Source of the DNA: Isoetes taiwanensis | Lineage: Eukaryota > Streptophyta > Lycopodiopsida > Isoetales > Isoetaceae | Length of the DNA: 64,000 nucleotides | Direction: 5' to 3' | NCBI GenBank assembly: GCA_021234155.1 | Contig: JAJEKV010000028.1 | Span: 8,228,875-8,292,874 of the forward strand | In this document: in pieces, positions 57,900 to 64,000 of the stretch | Numbering within the stretch: the first letter of the stretch is position 1 | Layout of the letters: each line of letters opens with the position of its first letter | Position numbers and translations under genes: made by a program | Notes under the pieces: model-generated | What the model saw: the letters and a program-made list of their open reading frames with translations, nothing else | What the model was told of the DNA's origin: nothing | Databases searched by the model: none

Positions 57900-60825
57900 C
57901 GGATCCATTAGCCCTCAACAATGATGGTCAAACACCACTAGACATTGCAAGGATAAACGGGCATATATCCATTGTGCGTTTCATAGAGGTATAAGATTTC
58001 ATTCTCTAACCACAAGATTGCATTCATAATTGTGTTTTCAGGCAACGTTTCAGTTGGCAAATTTTATACAAATGAACGATAAATGCACATTGCATTATGA
58101 CCAAAAATGTCTCTTACTGCTAAATTAACATCATCTTTATATATCATACATCATAATAGGGGACAAGTGATAAGAAGCATTAGCTGAAAGTATAGAACAT
58201 GCTAGCATTACCAGCTTAGGAAAGATGTAAATTCAACATCACGTACAAACAGTCACCAAAGGTTTAAAAAGTGCTATTCACATACATAGAGAGATACAAT
58301 GCATTGTTGTTTCAGGAAGGTAAAAGATCTAATCAGATACACAAATAGTTTTTAGTGTTGTATTATATCACATTATATCTCATGTGGTTTTCAGGAGTGG
58401 ATATGCCTCTTCAGTGGAGTACTACGCGAAATTGTCGAGGCTGATGGTGGCAATGCAATATATGGACAGCCTATAACAAGGAAAATGTAAGCTTTAGGCA
58501 TGCTGCATAAGGATTCTCTTCTAGATTGGTTTTGTTTATTAGTAGATCCACTAGTTAAAGACAACCTAGAAAAAGATTGTCCACGATATTTTTCTTGAGA
58601 GGAAGCTCCATCTCTTGTTGCTGCGCGGGGGAAATAATAGGTTGGAGCTTGGAAAGAACGATGCTCTTCGCTTCCTCCTGGAAAGGTAGGTTCTTTTCTT
58701 GAAAAAAGTGAGCAAAGTGTTCTGATAGAAAAGTTTTAAGCTGGTTTGAATCAGTCACGCACTGACCATCAGATAATTGAATAGAGGATAGAGCTGATCT
58801 TTGACGTTTCAAACGAGTAGCTCGAAAGAACATTTTGGAACACCTATCACCTTCTTTCAACCAAGCCAAGCCAGATTTGACCTTGTCTTGTGTCGTGCTA
58901 ACAGCTTCAAGATCCTGAATTTCCCGGACAAGCTGAGCCTCTTGTGCGTGCATGCTACCAGAGATCCTAATACCTCCAATTCAAAGATACTTAAAATTAA
59001 CTCTCTTTCATGAGTAACCCGTTCTCGACCCCATTGTTTTGCAAAAGCTTTAACAGATGCAAGGGCTGAGATCAAAGTTCTCATAGCACTATCAGAGGGA
59101 GGTGAGAGAAAAGCCATGCCGCCTGGCAGCCACGAAGAAAGTCTCTATCTTTTAAGTAACGAGAATTTAGCTTGAACACGCACTGCGCTAGTAACGCGTC
59201 TTTGGTATCTCCCCGAGTCCCGATAATCGAGGGTTATGACCGGATTAATCGCTTGCAAGAGGCAATTGTTACGATACAAACCCCAAGTGAGGTAACCTCC
59301 TGTAAGTTCTGCTGTTCGGTGCTTATTTTGACTTTAGTATTCATTGGGGTAGAGATTTTTGCCATGGTACATTGTCGAGGCACTCAACAATGATGGATCA
59401 TGGGCTTTACCCAAAGGCTCCTCTGCATTTCAATCAGTATGGCATCTCCTTCCAAAGAGCGTTAAATATTCTAAGGTCAGTAGCGCCTTTCGTTTTCGAA
59501 ACATGAAATAACTTCTTCTCGGTTTATGGCCATTTCCACTATGAATGCTTCAATTTAACGGTCTCAACTCGTGTTTTCTAGCTTCGTTTTTACGAACATG
59601 AAATAACTTCTTCTCGCTTTATGGCCATTTTCACTAGGAAACAAGTCTCAACTTCGTGTTTTCTACCGATATACTAAGATCGCTCATTATCCGGATCAAA
59701 TTGTGTTCGTGTCATGTGCGATGAAGCCTAAACCTTGCTATAATAATTTTCTCCTTTGTATGGGTTCCGCAGCATATAATCAATTGTTATACTAGGTTTG
59801 CTTTGAAGTTCTGGTTGGGAAATTACTTACTTGGCTAGCCATAATGTACCGGTGGGTGGTTGTGCCGCCGCTAGCTCGATCATTGGGGTCATCCTCGAAA
59901 TGAGCTTGCGGTTTATCATTCCCAAAAGGTTTGTTCATGGCTCATAGAAGGTTCGGTCGACCTTATTCTCGCATCCGCTTAGTAAATAACCAATGAACGA
60001 TGCCTCTATACCAGTCCCTTTACCAAGAGCGAGAACCTTGCTTGGAAGTATTACTAGCGAGATTGAGGAACCAAACATGGAGTTACCGGATCCAAGATTA
60101 ATAATCAAGGACAAAGTTACAAGTAAGCATTCAAGATCATATCATGATATCAGGTCACATTATATGCTTACAGATGAGAGTGTAATCGCAGAAGAAAAGC
60201 TCGGATTCGCTTGAAGCATCGCGGTGATAAGGTTCAAATAAAGAAGTCAGATAATGCATGCAAGGGTATTCCACGTATGTACTAGTAAACAACCACATAA
60301 AGTAAATTGTCAAAATTTAAGATGTCCTCTTTAGTTGATTGTCTTTTTCGTAAGTATGATATTTTTTAGCTTTAAAAAGATTGCTTCCCAAGGTGTCATT
60401 TGCGGTCGAAGGCCTTGGCCGGATGGACAAAATGGTTTCATAGCCGCCAAGAATGGAATGGAGCCTAAACACCCATCCGCATTGAAGATGCGGCACTTGC
60501 AATGGCCATTGATGCATCAATCACGACAAAGAAGGCAGAAGGAGGCGGGGATGTAAGTAGCGACTCTTCATCAAGTGGATCAAAAGTTGAAAATGATAGT
60601 TTTACCCAAAATCTCGGCGGTGCACCACCGGATAAACGCACAAGCTCGGGAAGCATGTCCAAGATAATCGATAATGGTATATGTGTTATTTGCTCAAATC
60701 GCCCGGTGAAGTCGTCTGCGTACCTTGTGGGCATTTGGTCGCTTGTATGGATCGCTTGGTTCGGATAACGATGTCCCGCTTGTCGGACCTCTCACACCGG
60801 TGTTGTAAGGGTATTCAAAGTATAG
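57900..60825 (+). pseudogene. partial duplicate of the ankyrin-RING gene (exons 6-11)
   Basis: Counterparts of exon 6 (57900-57988), 7 (58395-58486), 8 (about 59852-59926), 9 (about 60015-60122), 10 (60174-60274) and 11 (about 60388-60825) are present. Exons 1-5, with the start codon and first ankyrin repeats, are not. The exon 8 acceptor CAG reads CG, exon 10 has several small indels, and the RING reading breaks after CVICSN. Many changes are loss or swap of a base at CTG or CAG, so part of the damage may be sequence error. Even a corrected copy would lack a 5' end and promoter. Confidence 0.8.
58598..59344 (-). mobile_element. internal LINE fragment in the duplicated intron
   Basis: Absent from unit 1, where five bases occupy the same place. 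On the minus strand it encodes the LINE linker and start of RT: KLNSRYLKDRDFLRGCQ-like at about 59160, ALASVKAFAKQWGRERV near 59040, LAWLKEGDRCSKMFFRATRL near 58850 and HFAHFFQEKNLPFQEEAKSI near 58700. It has no 5' end, no poly(A) and no evident target duplication. It dates from after the segmental duplication or arose with it. Confidence 0.8.
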
Positions 60826-63800
60826 TGGCAGGTCTTCCCTTCCCGCCTTGGGATGGTGTTATCGGGCTTTGTTGCCATTGTAGCTTTGCCAAAATTGAAT
60901 ATCAAAATAAATCGTGTTGCATGGAAGATAGCATATTGTAACTATCTTTCCAACACTTTTGCGTGCGCTTGGACATAAGAGTTTGTTTGTATACCATGTG
61001 AAAAAACAATTGCATAGAACGCCTTCTTGAACGGAGTTTTATGTTGCAAAATTGGAGGAGAATTTCTAACGCCATAACTATCTCCGGACATGGTCGCTTA
61101 AGCCAGCCCTAAATCGAAAAAAAACATTTGGCGAAGCCCACAAAATGCTTGGGATATTTTTGTGTGAACATGTCAATTTTTGTGATGTGGTTAAACATGG
61201 CAAAGACCCTGGATATACCACGGATATACATGTGGTTTAAACATGGTGGTGTCCAAAGATTTATAGTGTCTAGGAGAATTTCTCCTACTTGGATTCTTAC
61301 CAGCAAGTTACCAAGTATCGGGCATCGAAAAACGGGGGGTTTCCTGTTAAAATCCTTAGTTCGCATTTTTGCTTAGTGGCAAAATTAGGAGCACGACATT
61401 CATCATCAAATTATCTATTCTAGATAGAGGTACTGGCATTTTTGAAGCCATGGGTACATAATGATCAAAAAAATCCTAAGGAACATACTAGAGAATCTAG
61501 TTTTTATACACCACAAGGATATTTCAAGATCATACCCATGGAAATGCGTACATAACGATCAAAAGAATCCTAAGGAACGTACTAGAGAATCTAGTTGTCG
61601 TACACCATAAGGATATTTCAAGATCATAGGCTTTTGTTTGGTGGTGTTAAAGCAAAATTTACAATAGAAATAGAAAATACATGATCAATGCTTTATGCAG
61701 GGTGAGTATTTTACAAGGTTATCTCGAACCTGCATCCATTGCACTAATATTTTCAAGAAGCTACAGACCACAAGTAGTAACTGTTCTTAAAAATGTGCTT
61801 GCGCATTAGAGGTTGCCCTTACATCTATTTTGTAGATGGGGCCTAGAAGCCAAAGTAATGATATATGAACAAAAGTTGATAAAAATGCTTAAAAAATTAA
61901 AATTTTTGTTTTGGTGTGTTATGGGAGACGATGTTCTTTTTTGTTTGAAAAAGAAACAAAAATTCAAAAAACATTGGCAAGTTCATGAATAACATATAAG
62001 CTATCAAATATAGCACAAATCCCATACCTCACCAAAACAAAAAAGTTTCAAAAAAAAATTTTTTAGCACACCAGCCCGGCCTACGGCCTTTTCTGCAATT
62101 CTAGCCTATTCACATGTCACCACCTCAGCAAAATCTCACATGGCATTATAAAAGACCGTTAGATCTTCATTTTCCAAAATCTAAAGCCATGAAAATTAGA
62201 TAAGCTTGGAAAATTGGCACGCAGATGGCATCCGATGCTGGCGTTTAATGAAGCAAAGCTTGTTCAATTTGGGTGCATGTACTAAGTGAAGGTGTCCGAC
62301 GGCACAACCGTGCTTCATTGACCCTTCTACTGTTCCTTTGCTATTCTGAACTTAGCTATCCCAGCTTTGATGGCATGGCCTTGACGATTCTGTAAGATTT
62401 TAAGCTTTGCCTCGCTCTACTGTACCATGGTGGCGAACCAAGTGGTTTAACGGAGTTGAAAGGCATTTTTTCATTTTTTGGCTGCCTATTGCTTCAGAGT
62501 CTGCATCGCGAGGAGCTTCGTAGCCATTTTGCAATTTCATCTAATCTTCCACAGACCTAGGCAAAAGCAAATGGCAGAGGAATTCTAAAGCTGTTTAATT
62601 TTCATACATAAGGGGCCAGAGTGCTGCTCTTGGCGATGGAGGGATTTGCGTTTGGCGATGGGTATGGTGCTGCATGTGATGATGCCACTGGAAAAAATAA
62701 ACAGACAATCAAATAAAGCGATGATTCTGAGGTTTGCCAGATCTGAAGTTCAAAACTAATGTTGAAGACCCAGCAATAGAGGTATGCCAAATTTGAACTT
62801 GGAGCCCATCAGAGTATAATCCCGAGAGATGGCAGTTCTGGCTCAATTGGATCTTATTTCTTTCTTTCCTTCTTCCCTTTTTTTTTTTTTTTAATTCTTT
62901 CTTGAAAGTTTTGCTTACCCATTGCTTCGCAGGCATCTTTGGCATAAACAGTTCAGAAAGAAGATATCGACGGCATGCCAATTGATAAGGCGAAGGAGGA
63001 AGTGAAGAATCTTCATTCAATAAAACAACAAAAGCTGATCTCCCTTCTCGAGCCAAAGAAGAACCACAAAAGAACAGCAATGGACCTAAATTTAGTGTTT
63101 TAGAGTTTTGCATGTGCATGTTTTTTTCTCTGAAGCAGATGCTACGGTTTGATAGAGCCGCTTTGTTGAATAGATTGCTAGATTTTGGATTGTATAGTAG
63201 GACGCGAATTGATCCTGGGTGTTTCTTGATTCCAACATTTTTTCCTATGCCTATTCCTGCTAGACAATATGAGGTTGTTCCTGCAGAGTAATTTATTGAT
63301 TAACGTGGTCTGTTTGCAGTCTCAATGATTTACATTATTAGTCCCAGTTTACAAGGAATGATAACATTTCCATACCATAGTCTTTTGTGAGTAAATTCCT
63401 GAATCCTTAAACTTCCCATTCTATAATGATAGTTTACAGTTTGTTTCTGTGTTATAATGTGAGTATTGTAGAAGGAATTAATACACTTGTAAAAGTGTTG
63501 TTCAGTATGTTTGGCTTTTGATTTGCTTGATGTTTGATATCTAGGGGTGCAACTACAAAGGGAAACCCAGCATTCACCATAAAATGCAGCAGCATCAGCA
63601 TCTGTGGGCCTACTAGCAAACCAAGTGCCTCTTACTGCACAAGAAAATAATATTGGTGCAACACAGTTGCCAACGGTGCTAGGCCCAGGCGTAGGATTTT
63701 GGTATTGGGTTTGAAACTTGCTTCTTATTATCAAGCTTGCAGTAGTACTCTTCTTTTTCAATTAACATGGTTCAAAGGACAGGTTCTTCTTACTGATGTG

Positions 63801-64000
63801 CTTTGTAGACCTTGTATACCTATAAGTGTTTTGCCTTATGTTGCTAGTATTACCAATTAGAAGTTCTAGATCAAATGTTGAAGATCCACATTCAATTGGG
63901 TTGTTTTTCAATCTACAGATTGATTTCTAAATTTTTTGCTCCGTAGCCATGCATCTGCATCTCAAATACTCATTTTCCGATACCTCTTCAAATTTCGTTC

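Larger units (their letters stand above)
57872..64000. repeat. tandem segmental duplication, unit 2 (runs off the window)
   Basis: Collinear with 51931-57317. The offset is 5941 at the left edge and 6683 at the right edge; the growth is explained by a 747-bp insert at 58598-59344 and small indels. The unit is not finished at 64000, so further copies may follow. Confidence 0.92.

Noticed and set aside
59160-59345. Possible tRNA-like sequence in the LINE insert
   Set aside because: No cloverleaf with A and B boxes can be drawn; it reads better as LINE linker coding on the minus strand.

Overview
The window is nuclear DNA of a land plant with a large, repeat-dominated genome. The evidence is a spliced host gene with GT-AG introns encoding an ankyrin-RING protein of the plant XBAT34/35 type, plant-type Copia elements primed by initiator tRNA-Met, plant L1-type LINEs with a zf-RVT C-terminus, a hAT element, and a plant-type SAM methyltransferase. 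The sequence does not fix the lineage; a fern or gymnosperm-sized genome is a guess. About three quarters of the window is transposon or decayed repeat.

Layout. 1-5.5 kb: a repeat end with a TATA box, a long pyrimidine-rich tract and one broken unknown ORF. 5.5-6.3 kb and 15.9-17.0 kb: copies of one dispersed repeat. 6.6-7.5 kb: an unrecognised gene remnant. 7.7-10.4 kb (minus): the 5' half of a LINE (DUF4283-type ORF1 plus endonuclease). 10.5-11.4 kb (minus): a frameshifted methyltransferase. 11.4-18.4 kb: mostly non-coding, with a (CA)45 tract and a pair of direct repeats.

18.4-45.0 kb is one four-level nest. A LINE (18437-22127, resuming 44789-44984 with its poly(A) tail) was split by a Copia array of structure LTR-internal-LTR-internal-LTR (22128-44788). 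The second Copia copy was then split by a 12,547-bp DNA transposon (29124-41670) with perfect 21-bp terminal inverted repeats and a 4-bp CTAA duplication, and by a 321-bp MITE (42320-42640) of the same terminal family with an AATA duplication. The large transposon holds a DDE-like transposase relic (plus strand) and, reading in from the other end, a multi-exon gene with an Ulp1-like cysteine-protease region. A second TIR element of about 3.9 kb (33313-37184), carrying nine near-perfect palindromes, lies inside it.

45.0-49.4 kb: a hAT element (BED finger, TIRs, C-terminal dimerisation segment) whose core is replaced by an internal LINE fragment and whose tail is duplicated. 49.97-54.14 kb: the ankyrin-RING gene, the only near-intact host gene. 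From 51931 its 3' half and downstream flank are repeated in tandem from 57872 to beyond the window edge; the second copy contains another internal LINE fragment. Differences between the copies cluster at CTG/CAG sites in alternating blocks, which looks more like uncorrected sequencing error than natural decay. Several broken frames elsewhere in the window should be read with that in mind.
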